From NCBI GenBank assembly GCA_000469685.2, contig LS997565.1:5482005-5546004 (forward strand): 64,000 nucleotides of DNA, written 5' to 3'. The notes under the pieces were generated by a model. It did no database searches and was not told where the DNA came from. It saw only the letters and a program-made list of their open reading frames with translations. The DNA comes from Haemonchus contortus (Eukaryota; Nematoda; Chromadorea; Rhabditida; Trichostrongylidae). Of this stretch, positions 33,501 through 48,500 are shown piece by piece; position 1 is the first letter of the stretch, and the number at the start of each line of letters is the position of its first letter. The position numbers were made by a program, and so were the translations under genes.

Positions 33501-36500
33501 TGAGGATAGAAATCAATCAAGAATAGTTAATGATCGTCATCGTTGTTATGATGACCAGTAAGTTCGCCACGTGATCCGGTTGCTCGTCGTTTCATTCGCC
33601 AATACTGCAGCCTTGTCCAAAGCTCTCTCATCGCCAAATAAATCATAGCGATATTTTTGACGGCAAATAGACTTGGATCATAATGTCTGCCTCGTTGTTG
33701 GACTTCAAGCAGGATGTAGAGATAGATTCGGAGTCCGAGGAATGGTCCATTTACCTGAGAAGGGATTAGGTTAAGTCTGTAATTGGTAAAGTAGGGTAAT
33801 GGGTACATGGTGGTACTGCATTTATGGAGACGAATTCTCATATTACAGCCTACTCTCCATTGAGAATTGTCGACTATGGTTCTGACACCTAGCTCGATAA
33901 TTCTTCAGTGGTAGATTGGCTGTAATAATCCAGATCTGCCTAGCCCTGGCTCTCTCTCTATTTGCATAATTGCAGTATCTCCGTGCTATCCATTGTTTTT
34001 GAAAAAAAAAAAAGAAAACGCTCACGATTAGTACGTAGAGTAGACTCCAGACTTTGTCACTGATATACAGTAATCGTGGGAATCGCCCAAAGCGAAGTTT
34101 CAACAGCGCAAATGTAGGCATAACGAAGTTCACACATGCCACTGTCAGTATAGTGATGTCGAGCCACATGGGTAGATTCCATCCGTCTTTCTGGAACCAT
34201 GAACTCTGATTTAACTGAATGTTAGCATGAAGAAGGCCCGTTTTATTGATAGTTTCTCGCTCTTGTGGGGTTCAGTGAAACTTTTATGGCCATTATATTA
34301 ATGTACCTAGGTATGCTTTATCTGTCCCTTCCATCCCTCTGTTGGTTCCTCTGATGCCGCTTAACCTTCACTTTTGAATTTTCTTATTCATTTTCATTCC
34401 TATCCCTCAAGGACCCCTGCTTCCTTCCCTTCCGATTTTGCTGCCTTAACCACCTTCTTATGTTTGTTTTTCTCATCGCAAACACTCATTCTTCACACAT
34501 CATATTCTCTAGCATCTTACCCTTACTCCTGAACCGCTTATGAATGCCGGGGTCCCCTCACATTTTCCTATCGCTACCAATGGTTACTGTCCCTAGAGCT
34601 TACGGATTTTCTTTTGCTAGAGTTTGAGCGTAACTTCTATGAGTAATATCGATTGGTTAGAATAGATAGTGTTCAATTCACGTAATTAAGTTATTTATTA
34701 ATTAATAGATGAAAGGATGAGCATCCCTTATGTGACTAATCCTGCTCGTCGTCTTATCCTGACATTAGGGAGTATGACGTTTGTGGATTTGATGGTGATG
34801 GAAATGATCTTAGACTGAGGGAAACTTAGAAAGACCTTCTTAGAGGTTTTCCACTCTTAGAGCAGAATTTGTAGGTGATTGATGTTCGCATGCCAATATG
34901 ATTCTCGAACCATTTTACATAAGCGTGGATTTTATCTCAAGGCCCTAATCTAAGCGAATAGATGCTAGAAAAGTTTTATAGACATGGTTGATAAAACAGG
35001 ATAGAACAGAACTTACGAGAGATTGCCAGAGTAGGTCGAGGAAGTAAATGTTGTCAACGAGATCGAGACAGATTGCAGTGGCCAGGTAGGTAATATAGAG
35101 TTGTCGAGCACTCATTAATGGTGTGTAGTGATGAGCTTCGAGGAGGAACAAGAAAATCAGCACCGACAGTGAAAGCCCAAGTTTGAAGAGGTGATCATCG
35201 AAAAGCTTATCGTTATTGTCCAGTGGTCCTGGTGGTAGCTGAAAACAGTTGTTATTGGAAAATCCGATCTGTAAACTGTGAAAATGACAGCTTAACACTA
35301 TACTGAATGCCTGTGAACTGAATTGTTCCAAAGTACTCTCTTACTTCGCTGTAGAAAAGGCGGAAGCAGGTGGCGACCTTTCCGACCAGTACCAATGAGT
35401 AGACAAGCCATCCGATCCAGGCGAATTTCACTTTTCCATCTGCAAAGCGGCAGAGTTTGAGTAAATAATCGAGAGTAAAATCAAATCGTAGGTGGCTACT
35501 GAAGTGGTCTGGATAGGCGACTCACCGACAGAACAGACCTCCTCCATTTGAGTTTGATTGTACTTAAGAGCTAGTACAAGCAGCCACAACATGACTACGA
35601 TGACTAGCGCATCGGCACCAATCCACGAATACCATATTCTATCCGATAGTACAGTAAGGTAGTAGTAATCTATCAAGCCTAATTGAATAATGATAAGTGC
35701 GAGACAGATGATGAATGAGAATATGTCAAGACATCCTCGGAGGCATCGTCCTGAAAGGTATCATTTAACTAGCGTGAAAGCCATGGACTCCATCACTTGA
35801 GAAGCTCTTTCTTACCGGGAATTACGGCCATAGTGTGATATCTTGTGGGCGGCGCGAGAACTAAGGCCGTTTGGTCGCCCGGAGCACAGTTAGTGTCCGT
35901 TTTTAAGGGGAAGTCTTCACCACCGTCGTAATAGGAAGCGTGTGGATTGAATTCGTCAGCGTTTTCCTCGACAACGTCCTCGATAACGTGTCGGGGATCT
36001 CGTCCAATTGTCGTATTTGCGTACACCGCTTCTAAAACATCGTATAGATGACCAAAAAAGCCAGTTTTCAGAAGGAAAGCGACTATAATTAAATCATGAT
36101 GCTAGTGTTAGGGTGCGGAAGTTGTCCGGAATGACAATGAGAAGTTTGTCATGCGCGAAAGCGCTGGGCGAAAGAAGTTTGGAGAATCGGAGAGAATTTG
36201 CGTGCTGTTGCCCCTCTCTTGCATGAGCATTTCTTTGAGAACCAACGTCGAAGCATTCGCAAATTTGAAAGTTGGGGTAATCGGATTATGGCCGAGCCGC
36301 CCTCACCGCGACGCAGAGCGACGAGTGTTTTGTGCGATCCGTTAAGGATTATCTTGTAGAGAGGCGTTTGCGTGCGGCACGGAAGAATGTGAGAAGGTAT
36401 TGCGTTGTCGACGATGGCATGACATTGTTTACTGCGCTGCTCGTAGTCATGGCCAGGGGACGATGAGGTGTGGCATTACCCCTTGTGTGGTAAGTGTTTT

Positions 36501-39500
36501 CATCGTCTTCTCGAGACCTTTGCGTAGTGACGAACATTTCTCACAAAAAATGGGCAATTTTCCAAGAAATCTCCAAGAAAGCAGCTATAAAATCTCTTAA
36601 AAACGTAGACAGATGCACTTCGAGAGTGCTTTCCGATTGTGATGCAAAAAATCGACGGCGCCAATTGACTAGCAGGTTTTTTATGCCGAAAACGGAAATG
36701 AGTATCAGCAGAGAGTGAGAGGTGCGCTCTGAATGTGAACGTGGGATGTACGAACGAACACACACGCGCAGAATGTTGAGAGGTTCTGAAGTCCCGTTCA
36801 CTCGCGCTCAATTATTTGAGAGTCGGCATGTAAACAAGCAGCTGACCGAAAGGGCCGTGTCTACGAGAGCACGGAAGAAAAGCGCCTACGAAGTGAGTAT
36901 GTGTGCAAGAGCTATGTCCTAGCGCGCTCAATGTGAGTAGATTTACTGTTTGCCCGGTCGGGCTCTCACCTGGTGAGCGCGTGGAACTGATGGAAGTGGG
37001 TGGTGTGTTCAACCCGAAACATTTTGTCAACTATCCGTGAGAGACCGGCCCAAATAGCGCGGGGCCGGAGTCGCGTGCTTAGTTAATTACGCGAAAAAAA
37101 AACGAGGTGAATTGGCTCATTCGAACAGCAATTACTCGCTCACTGCAACGAGGAGAAAAAAGTGGGCAAATGAGTTTGGCAGCAGCCGCTCCATCAACCA
37201 GTTAAGTCAGCAACAGCTATGCCATTCAGCCTAGCCCCAGAACAGAGCAATCTGTGCTTGTTGTGAGCTAACCAGACTGCCACCAGAGGTATCGCAACTG
37301 TGACAAACGGGGAACGAATGCCCCCACTCCTGGTAAACAAGCTTGTTTACATTTACATTCAGTTGCGCAACACATGTGTATTGTCTGCGGATGAATTAAT
37401 TACATTGCTATTGAGGAAGTTGTATTGATTTTTGGAGAAGAAGATACTTTTCTGTATATTGTTTGGGAAAGTGTGCCAGACTGGTGGGGGGGGGGGGGGG
37501 GCGGTATTGGAGAAGAGTCATTGGGTGAATCAAACAGAGCGACCTAACAGGAAAGCCTTTTTAAAAATAGAATTATGTCTAGCACTGATTACAGCAGCAA
37601 GCGAGCAGAAAATGGGAGAAAAAGATATGAAAGACCTGCAGCAGATTTCATATTTTGTTCTCTGATTAGGATTAGAGTTGAGGGTTTCAGCAGCTGGGGC
37701 ATGACTTGAAAAGGAAGTTAACAACTACGAGTTGGTGTTTTCTTGCGGTACTTTCAAGATATTTATAATGAGACCATTCATCAAATGCTAATTATGATGG
37801 TCCCAGTTTTGCCCATCCCCCCGATTCTTCCGCTTTCCAGATTTTTAAATTACCTCACCATCTTCGAGAGCATCTCCTTTCATGCCTTTTATCTAGTAAT
37901 CCCCGTATTTGTTGAGAGTTTTTTGGATGGTACCGCATGATACGTGCTATGAAAAGAAGGAAAAAGAACCCTCTTTTTCCAGAATGAATGATCTTAGGCT
38001 TATACTCTCAGTACAGACACCTTTTTCAATAGCCACGATTAACTAATTCAAAAGAACATAAGAGATTCTAAAAAGAGAGAGAAAGAAGCCTAGTCTATTT
38101 TGTTGGCTCAGGAGGAAGCCTCACTGGAAATGGGCGTGCTTCCCTAGAAATCGACATCAAGGACATCAGCAGTTGTACTTTTTGATGAAAATGAATAATA
38201 TATTCGTGAAGGAAGGCAAAAACAAAAGTATGAGTGTATTAGTGAATTGTTTGGTAAGAAAAACTTCAGAAGAACCTAGGTCTTCATGAAAGAAGAAAGG
38301 ATATGAGAGGGAAGGAAAGCCCTGAGAGGGGTTGAGATGGCTGCATACCTTTTTCCAAAAGTGAAAAGCTCTGAATATTTGCTCTTGGGAAACTGAAGTT
38401 TAGTCAAACTCTCGGCACATTCCACGATAGCGTAAAAAGTTGCAGCTTAGCTTCATGGCGAACCTTCAAGCGGGACGAGTGATTTCTCTTTTGGCAGGCT
38501 GAAGCTGTAGGATCCTAAAGGAGGCATAGAGAGATAGGAATTTCACAAGACCGAATTCGATCTTTAGCCTCATTCCAGAACGGATTAATTGGTTAGTGTA
38601 CCCTTCAGACACAAATGAGCAATTTTCGTGAAAGCTTAGCTACGTAACGGATTAGATTGTGGACAGTGATGACCCAGAGTAAATATATGAACAGACGCCT
38701 CCATCCCACCATTTTGGCGCCAATAATTGAACAGTAGTTGGTGCAATGAGGTCGCAATGTGGTGGATACAATGTCAATGTACGAGTCTGCTCCATAAAGT
38801 GCAGCCAATGTACGGTACTGAGAGAGTGAGCGTTGAACACTTTATATTGAGTGCTTGCCATAAAGGCTAGAGGATTGTTTTTCCTTCCTAAAGGAAATTT
38901 GAGTTTATGGAAGGGTCTAGATGGGAACGGTTTGGCGAAGACGGTAATGGGCTGGATAGTTCTCAAGGGAAAAGAAGACTGGGTAGGGTTTGAAAAAAAA
39001 AATCGATTGATTTTTTCGGGGAAGGGGGTGGTCTGAACAATCAATCCCGAAGAACCTTAGAAATTCACTTGAATGATCTTTTGTAGCAAGTTTGAAAGGG
39101 ATGCCAAGTAGCAGTTGAGGTTCTCAGGTGTTCTGGTAACAACCTCTTCTTTCTTCAATGCCGGTATTTTCTTGGGTATTGTGCCCTAGTGACGCTTACT
39201 CACCCTCCTTTGATAAATCTCAATGCTACTTCCCTTTCTCAATGTCATGCTCATATTTCTGACTGGAATGGATTGCTCAGGCATTCAGACATATGAGATG
39301 TATAAAAACTGTCGGTAGCAAGCGAAATAACTTCCAGTTCCCAGAAATTTTAATTACTGAATGACGAATTCGGGGAATCTTCACGCCTTCAACTCTTCCA
39401 GTTGAATGTAGGAGTTCGATAATTCCATAATCGCTTAATCAGAAACTACGTAGTGAAAGAATCATCAAGATAGTCGCTTGCCAAGCTCTGTTGAGCCTTG

Positions 39501-42500
39501 GCAAATCGCCTCCGATAATAATCTATAATACTTCGCTTGAAGGGTATTTAAAGACCTTAACAAAATTGGATAAAAGTCGTAGACACGGCTTATTCGAGCA
39601 AGTTTGTAGAAATCTCAATAAATGGAATTTCTGAGGAAGGCTGTGCTGTGGAAGGAATAGATGACCGTATACAGCCAGTGTTCAGTCGCTATGTTACGGG
39701 CTCTTCTCTCCACCCCTTTCTAGAAGTAAATGGCAGTAGTGACGGATCAATAAACTAATTGGAAAGTCGTAAAGCATAGCACTGAATAATGGCGTTGATT
39801 AGCTGTTTCGAACGAATGATTGTCCGTATGATGACGAAGAACGAATTCCTTTTATAGTCATTCAGAAATGTACCTTACAGTGAATCGAAAAGAGAAAGAT
39901 TCCGCAAAGGAGGTACAAAGGGGCAAAAAAGCAAAAAAAGTTTCAACGACACTGTGATTAGTAGTTCAATCGAAAAGAAAAGTCAGAATAAAGTAAAATA
40001 GTTAGTACAGCACCTCCTTGATCCATAGACGAGTATGGCGTACGAGGAGAACGTGTGTGAATAAGTTGTGTGAAAACTAGCCGACGTTAATCCGGCACAG
40101 ATTGTCGTCGTCGTCGATGGTCGGCACGGAGGTGATCGGCTGGAACGGCGTCAGTAGTTTTTTTCGATTTGTTCTGCTCAGAAAAGGCGTGGTGTTTGTT
40201 TTGAATAGAACGAACGGAGGATGGAGGAGTGTATGGCTCGCAGTGATGGTGTCGCGGCAGCGCAAAAGAGGATAGTGCTAATTTGGCAGCGAGCCAGAAC
40301 GAACGCGAATATTGAGAGGCTGGCTATCCATTCAAAACGAAGAAATGTCTATGTGTGTGTGGATGCGTGTAGTATGTGAAGAGGGGAACGCGACGAACGA
40401 GGGACATGAGGTCAGAGCGATACCACGCCTCAATGTGGTGGAGGCAGCAGATGTGGAGAGTAACGAACGAATTCGCTGCTGCTCAAACGTCGCCGTCGCT
40501 GACGAAGCGACTGAGCGGAGGACTAATGATGTTCCCGTAACCCATCGTTGTTTTGAGCATGCACGAGCAATGTGGAGCTTAATTCGACTCTTATGAGCAC
40601 GAGATGATGGGAGTTATGGGTTCCTGTGAAATGAAAATGTAGCTCAGACCAAAAGCCAAGAACAGTAATCAACTAGAAGGGCTCTGGAGAAAAGCAGAAG
40701 CAACCGGAAAACGGAAGGGGCGTGGAGTCAGTCTTGTTCTTGGTCTAAACTTTCTTCTCTATGAGCTCAGCAGAAAGTTTTCAAAGTTCGCAAAAGGCTT
40801 TTTATACATAGGTTTATAAGTAAAAAGCTCCATAAAGCTCAGTTCGGTCGAGTGAAATGATCATTTGCCAAAAGAGCTACTATAATTTACTCCAACAGCG
40901 AACAACAATGAGCTTTGATCGGTGGTTAGGGCAAAACGCAGGTGAATGACATATCCGTCTACCGGAGACCCGCAATTGCTTTCACAGGGTTTGAGTAGCT
41001 ATTCAAAAAGGAGGCAATCAGACCATTGAAAAAGAAAATATTAGAACTTCAACAAAATCAGGTCGTTGTTGAGATCGCGGCTAGAGGTTAAGCAGTCAGC
41101 AAAGAAGGCATACGAGGCAAATGTATGCTGGAAAAAGTTCATTAAATTTTCAACAGCAAAAAGTTTGTTCGAACGATTTGCGAGGAGGTATTGACATTTG
41201 GATTGCAGTGGAGGTCCAGATAAACACATAAATAATTCAGAACATTTGGTGAAGTAACAATATTGATTTTTACAAAAGGGCTCGGTTCTTTTTGAGGAAA
41301 GGGTAGGCAATCCTGGGAAAGGATCAAGTACGATTAATGGGAAAACTTCCTGATTCAGTTTTAATTATTGTTATTCTGCTACTCTTCATCTAAACGAGAA
41401 CTTCCTCGTTCTCATTACGGTATAGTCGCAATTTTCGAAAATAACTCATTGGCTTGTTTTGTAAACGTTGCTGTGGAAACGACGATCAACGCCTTTGCAA
41501 TATCTCTCCAGGTTAGACCTAATGGGGATCTCAGAAACTTTTCGTTTTTGAGCTCCCTGAATGGTCGAACCTGGGGATAGGCATAGGCGTAAGGTTGTGG
41601 TCATTGTTTCGAGGCTAACGTACGACTGGTACAGGTAAACACAGCCCATCTGCCCCGCAAATTACTTGCACGCATCATATACTATGCAATTTGTGATTAT
41701 CATTATACCAAGGCAGCACACCAATTGCCACCGCTAATTCACGCAGTCCCATCTTTCGTCAATAATCATAGGGGTGTAACGTAGCTGGGGACTTCAGCGA
41801 ACGGGTATGCTCTGGGGTTCATTCGGAGACGTCCGTTAAGGGACTCCCACATGGGTGCAAGATTTGTCTCGGCATCTTTGGAAGTCGTCTCATGTTCTTC
41901 AGCCCAGCTTTACTTCGGGGGAGATCTATGTTGAAAACAACAAAGCAGAAAGGAATTGATCAGGATAGCTAAAAATAGCGAAGCGTCTGCAATAACAACG
42001 ATAATAGCGGCTAGAAGGCTTCGTTAGCAAATGAGGCGGAAAATAGTATTCGTTGAGCTCATTAGCCCTTCAATATCTACCTCAATGATTTTCGTGGTCC
42101 CTTCGAACTGTCTGGGTCGGGTCTTTGATCGGGAAAATGACAATGCCAGCAAATTGTACTTGTTTATGTTTTGAGTAGTTCTCCATGGTGATTTTTGCAA
42201 CCCATTTTGTGTTGTAGTAATATTTGCTTGGAAGTGTTATCTGGTATTTCGTACCTAGCCTTCCAGTGTCATTCTACTCAAATATGGGAAAGAGAACCCA
42301 TTCGGAAGATTAGTGCGCCGCACACTGTTGTCTCCAGTCGTTTTTAGCAGCTAACGGTCATGTAAGGACGACTTTGAATGAGTCGAGGAAATCGTAGGCG
42401 AAAGAAAAAAGCTCTCTCCTGGTCAATAGCGCGTATCCCTTACTTAATTGAATTGGTTCTTGTTTTCCTACTGGCCGCATTCTTTTAGGGCCAAGAAAAG

Positions 42501-45500
42501 GGCTTGATAAGATATAGAATCGCCCGGCGATATTGGTTGACTAAGCCTTGTAGTACCGATTTGAAGGGGATCGATGCCAGTTTTTTCAAGGTGCATTTTC
42601 CTTTTATCGATTAAAAGTATACATTTTCCGATATGGCTCCTGCTTCATTCATGAGGAACCAGAGCATGTAATAACGTGATGTAAGAGGTATGAATAAATG
42701 AGAGGGCTCACAAAAAAAGTTGGTGGATTCTGGAATTGAGAGCTTGCGGAAGGGCAGCAAAGGGATAAACAGGATGTCAAGTGGCATGGTGAAGCTAGTT
42801 CTCGGTCAGAGAGTGCTGTCCTTGTAGGGATCCCCTTTCCGAACAAGCTGTCTTTGATTCTATTTAGGAAAGATACCAAGTCGCCAGGGTTTAGGAACTC
42901 TACTTGGTCCATGCCTCAATCCCATCCTTTACGGAAGTTTTTGAACGACGACAGCCTTGTTTTTGAGCCTGACTCTCATTCCGAAAGGAGTTTCATCATT
43001 TATCCCGTGGTCTCCGAACGGAACCCTTTCATACGGTTGAAGGAATCCCAGATTTTCGAAGCACTAGGTCTCACGATCAGTTCCTGTCTAGGAATTTGAA
43101 TAGAGCCGAAATTCACTGACGTAAGAACATGGCAGTAAAAATCATGGCTAATGGTTTCAATGTGAAGGAGAGTTTTAGTGTATTTACCGATGGATCCTGG
43201 AAATGAAAGAAGAAATTTTTAACGAGAATTCGTCACGAAGTGTAAAATTGGTCGAAAGAACTGTCGCAGATGTGATACTACTACTGGCGAATCCACCAAG
43301 GCGACCACCCTGATTGCACTGCATTCTTGGGCATGTCCTGGATGTGTGCTGAGCTGTGAGATTGGTGGTTTGGAGATGTTGGTGGTGGCGGTTGATTGTG
43401 TTGCCATTTAGGCGACGGAACGACGAGCCACCGGCTCGGCTGGACAAGCGGCCATCTGTTCATATTCCTTGTTGATTGGGCGAGCACACAACACTTCTAG
43501 CGATTACACGCACGCGCCATCACCGCGCCTCCACCACGATCATAGTGGAATCGGAATGCATGCGTGTGAGTGTATGACCTCGTCAGCATGTATTCCTCCC
43601 ATCATTCGGCACATAATGATGATTCTCTACGCATGAATCCATGAACAATCGCATTACGTCGTGAATTTTTCGCCGAGTCATAGACTCCGACGGGTTTTGA
43701 GAAGTACTTTCGAAGGTGTACTCCTATAGATTATCGGAAAGTTCCTGAAAGAGTTTCATTCTCGGTAAAGGAGTACATACAGGAAAAGTCAACGCCAAAC
43801 AAGTTTTCCCGTAGTGGAACTCCTATAATGCCGTACCTTCAAAGGCAAGAATAGGTGATTTGACGAGTTGTAGTGCCTAACAAAGGTCTCACCTCAAGAA
43901 CTTTAGAACGTACTGAGAAAGTTAATGGTTAGGATTCAAGTAAGACTGGTTCTAACTGTGAGAGTGATGTTTGTTGTTCCGAGAGTACATTGAGTAAGTA
44001 AGAAAGTGCAAGGAATTCGTCATAAGAAAAGCTGTTGAATAAGGCTTGCGACGAAATTTTCGATTTCGGCTTATTTTGTGAAACCGGCGCGAAGCTTTGT
44101 CGTCTCCTATTTCAGAACCGGATTGAGCCCACAGGATTTGGAGGGTACGAACTGCTTCTTTTTAAACCTGTTGCATATTTTTTGAATTGTTCAAGTTGCT
44201 CAGAAAAGGCGTCCCTCTATGAGATGCCCTTAAACCCGTCATAAGATCTGTTATCTGCGCGGCGTCATACTGTTGGCTAATCCTGTAATGTAGGCTTCGG
44301 GTCACTCAGTGGGAGCAGCGTATACATCTGATCAGGGTCATCTTTACAGCATAGGAATTGGGGAAAGTATCGTCGCAACGGAGTAAAAACAAAATTAGAA
44401 TTAAAAAATTATTAAGGAGCCTAACGGAAAGCAAATGGTAGGAATCGAGAACTAGAAATCCTAGGGAGTAGTCGACTGATTCTTCAACGAATGAATCGGA
44501 TTTTGCTTTTCGTCCCTCCTGATTTCTTTCTAATTCAAAAATTCTATAGGAGACGTCAACTGCCTTGAAGGATGTGGGATTTCTCTCTAACAAATAAGTG
44601 TAGGATAAGCCTTGCACTTCAAATTTCACTTGGAATGAGTTGGGGTAATTTAGCATGATCATCTCAAATATATAGGGTGATCTCTGCATGCAATTATCTA
44701 ACCTTGGCGATAAACAAAAATGTGATGCTATCTAGATGAATAGCGCGTTTTAATTGTGAAGGTTGCCGTTTGCGGGGGTAATTGGAGAATATTGCTGTTC
44801 AATGAATAAGTTATCGCAGCTGTCGAATGTCATTGGAATACGGTGAGAAGAGAATGCAAAAGAGTAAGCTCTGTTCAAAGATTGGACATGGACATTTGAA
44901 GAGGAATGAGTGGCCGAAAAACGACGATAGCCAGAAATTCAATTTGTCGGCGAATAAATGAGGCTTTGGAAAAGCGAAACGAAAAAGTGGTGAAGATGCG
45001 CACTCTGTTATGGGACATACCTTTTTAACTGAAAGGCTGAAAATGTAGTTTCGAACCTCTTTGCTAATTGGAATGTTCCATAACAGAGGAAATCATCCGG
45101 CATTTGCCAATTCCATCGCTTAATCTATTGAATTATGAGCGAACAAGTAATCTCGCTCTTAGCGGCCTCAATTCCCAGACGTGCTTGAATAGAAGGAATA
45201 CCACGGTGCGCTCGATTACTCGTGGCCATTAGTGAAGGCGTATTGAATTGCGGTGACGTTAGGGGACGTTATGAACGTAAGACGCTACGTTATGACTGAC
45301 GACTGTGGGAGTGAAGTGTCATACGATAGCCTCCATACGAGCATTGTTGGGTTCGAGAGGGTCGACCGAACGTCAATCACATGTCTACGCGACTGACATA
45401 ACCATCTGGTGACATTCCATTGGGTGCATGAACAGCAAAAACGTCACTCAGGATCTGGTTGCAAACCAGTTACAACTGGAACTGTATTTTAACGGTGCAT

Positions 45501-48500
45501 TTACCGTACCCTATTCAACCCCATTAAAAGATTCATTACGATTTAGACAATCGTGAGGTTCCAAATTCGCTCAAATGGATTGAGGGGGGCAGGCAAGGAT
45601 ATTCGCTTAGCGAGAGGTCACATTCGGTAATTATACGTTGGCTGGTGATCATTCTAGGTGTAATTAAAAAGGATTGTCCATCCTGGTCGCGACATGGCGC
45701 CTTTCGGTTGATGCGTTCATAATGAGCGCTAGCGACCACGACGGGAAGGATGTGCTAGGTTATCGTAACAAAGAGAACCTTTTAGCCATAAAGGGAGCCG
45801 TCGTTAGCGGTTCCTTTCAGTTTTTGGTGCTGGCGTATGGTACGGGCCCGTAGAAATGAAAGAACCCTGGAGCCAGTGTATAAGGTTTATTCACGAGCCT
45901 CCTTTTTTCGATTAGTCTTCCTTCTGAGCAGATGTCCTTTCAGATCAATTTAGGGCTGTCATAGTGAGGCCATAGAGTAGTCTCGCGCACATCCATCTAG
46001 CTCATATGTACCATCAATCAGGCTTAGGATGGAAGTGTAATGGGGAAAACGTTTTTCTCGCCTGCACAGTCTCTGGATCGATTTAAACGTGCAGATCGGA
46101 TCTTTCTGCTAAAAACAACCTGCACCAGAGCAATAATATTTTGATTGGGCGAAGAAAAAAGGGCAAAATGTGGGGTTTTTCAAGACACGTGGAGCCTCCG
46201 TGCTACTGCCTTCTTTTCGAAAAAGATTTGCCACGTCTCTGCCGCAAATGCGTTTTTTACATAGTGCTTTCGTGCAGGACTTGGAGTTGGGTTTTACAAA
46301 AGAAAAGCATCTTCCAGGGTTCACAAAGGACCTATTCATATGCAAGGGAAATCGTTAGATCACGGTATTTCAAGGAGTTATGAAGTAGGAAGTGAAGTGG
46401 AACTGACAATAAGAGACTCAGTTGTCATTTTCAGGAAATCCATTCGATAGTAGACGATCTGTCTGTACGACTTGGCGGTGTTGGAGACGAATGGTTGACA
46501 AGCAGTGAATCATCGCCGAAATACTTCGAATTCACGCCGATTGAAATGCATGCAATTACTGAACGCCTCCGATTGCCGGAACCTACTGCACCAGGTAAAT
46601 GAGCTCTTTTGTGAGTAGTGAGTAAAGAAAGGTTTTGTCTTTGACTCCAAGAGATAAAGAAAGCGTTCGGGTTCGATAGCGACAGCTGGTTATAATTTTG
46701 GTCGGTGAAATTCTGAAAAGTGTTTATAACTTGTATGGGTGGAGCGAAATGCAACAACTTAAAGGCGCTACCTTTTTTTCCTGTAATCTGAGCCAACCAG
46801 GTGCGGTGTACAGCTATCCTTACCTCTTAGAGGTTGGTTGCAGCTTCATTCCCAAGAAAATAAGCAAAGATTGGCACTTGTCGTCTATGAGAAGGTGATT
46901 TAGTGGCAAATGGCGCCTATCACACACTCGTGGTCGCGAGTTCGAATATTGGCTCGATGTCCGCTCAGGCGAACTGGGCCTTTCATCCCTCTGGGGTTGG
47001 TTACTCAGAACCAAATTCGTTGAGGAGTATGAAAACACTGACTTTTATATCAGCTGGTCACTGCAGGCCACAAACGTATTCAATATGCTATTGAGATTCT
47101 GTATGGTAGTCAAATGATTTCGTGTCCCTCACACAGGATTGATCTGCGCCTGAAGACTTTATCCTTGAGTAGGTACCCAATCAAGAATATTCAACTTAGA
47201 TACTTAAGTACTCAATTGAGTGCCTTTGCAATCCTAAGAGTAAGTAGGATGTATAGCACAACAGAGAGAAAGATGGCGCTGGCTCTTTTGTTTCCCTACT
47301 TTTTCTCCTGAACAACTCGTTACTCCACATGATTTTGAGGCTAAATTGGGGATAAAATTTCCTCTCCAGCAAGTTGGGAACGCGAAGTTTTTTTTTCGCT
47401 CCCTCAAAATGTTGTCGTGTCGAAAGTGCAATCATCCATAAATCACCAAAAGCGTTTCTCAACTCCAGACTGCTGCTATAATAGTAGTTTAGAGTCGATA
47501 GTTGCTTATGGTGGTTTATGGGCGATAGACTCTTTCAACGATCTGCTAAGTACTCTATAGAAAGCCTTTTGGTAGTACAGTAAGGTTTCCCGCTGTTTCC
47601 AGGACCAATTTTGTCATCAGTTTAGCAAGATGTGTAAGTAGTTGATTGCAGTTTTTATAGGAGGAGATGGGATTTCAAAAAAAAAAAAAGATTTTTGAAT
47701 TGTCATTGATGTGACATTAGAAAGAAGAGAAAGATGTGCCGTTCATGGGAGAATGTGGTACTCTCAGACATTTTTTTTCGATTCCAAGGGAAGTTTTAAG
47801 TTGCATCTGCAGTGGTCAGAAGCGTGGTCGTGGATCAAACAATGTGGCTATAGCCCTTCTTTCGAATTTGCCTTGTGCCAGCGATACATATAATGTGGAA
47901 CCAGTCTTGGCACCAGGCTTCCATGGGCAAAGATCGTAACATGGGCTAATATATTACGGATCATAACATCAAGGATTAAGTTTTTGGCATTAATCAATCC
48001 CGTTCTGGGATGCGTCTTCCGCCGTCCATTCTCAATGAAGTGGCGCATTGAATGCGTATTAGGCCTCTACAACGACTTGAGGTGACCAGCTAATGTACTA
48101 GTGCTTTCAGCCACTCAGGCGAGCCTTACACCAATTTCCCTACCCCGGTTGGATGGATGGCCTCGTGGTCTGGGCGGATTTCGGTCCAGTATTCGATCCG
48201 TGTACCACTTTGGTAGTGCGCCACTTGCCACTATACCACTTGGGCCCTAGATTGTAGTAGAGATTGAACTTATATAATGAAAGATATAAATTCTCCCAAA
48301 AACTTTTCAGCAGTAGTCCGGAATCTTCAAGAACTCTCGATCAATCGACCAAGGCATTCTGTTTTGCAGTAAAACGAAAATTCTAGTTCGGGTAATGTGA
48401 TGGGTATTAAAAAGTGTGTTGAGGTTGAAAAGAGGTCGAATTCCATTAGCAGAGAACGAGTTGAGTAAGAATTGACGGAGAAGAAGTGTTGTTGAACATC

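Noticed and set aside
36968..37020. ATG-led 17-codon stretch with a good donor as first exon of the TMEM121-like gene
   Set aside because: It leaves phase 2, but the next exon at 36031 needs phase 1; joining would shift the frame.
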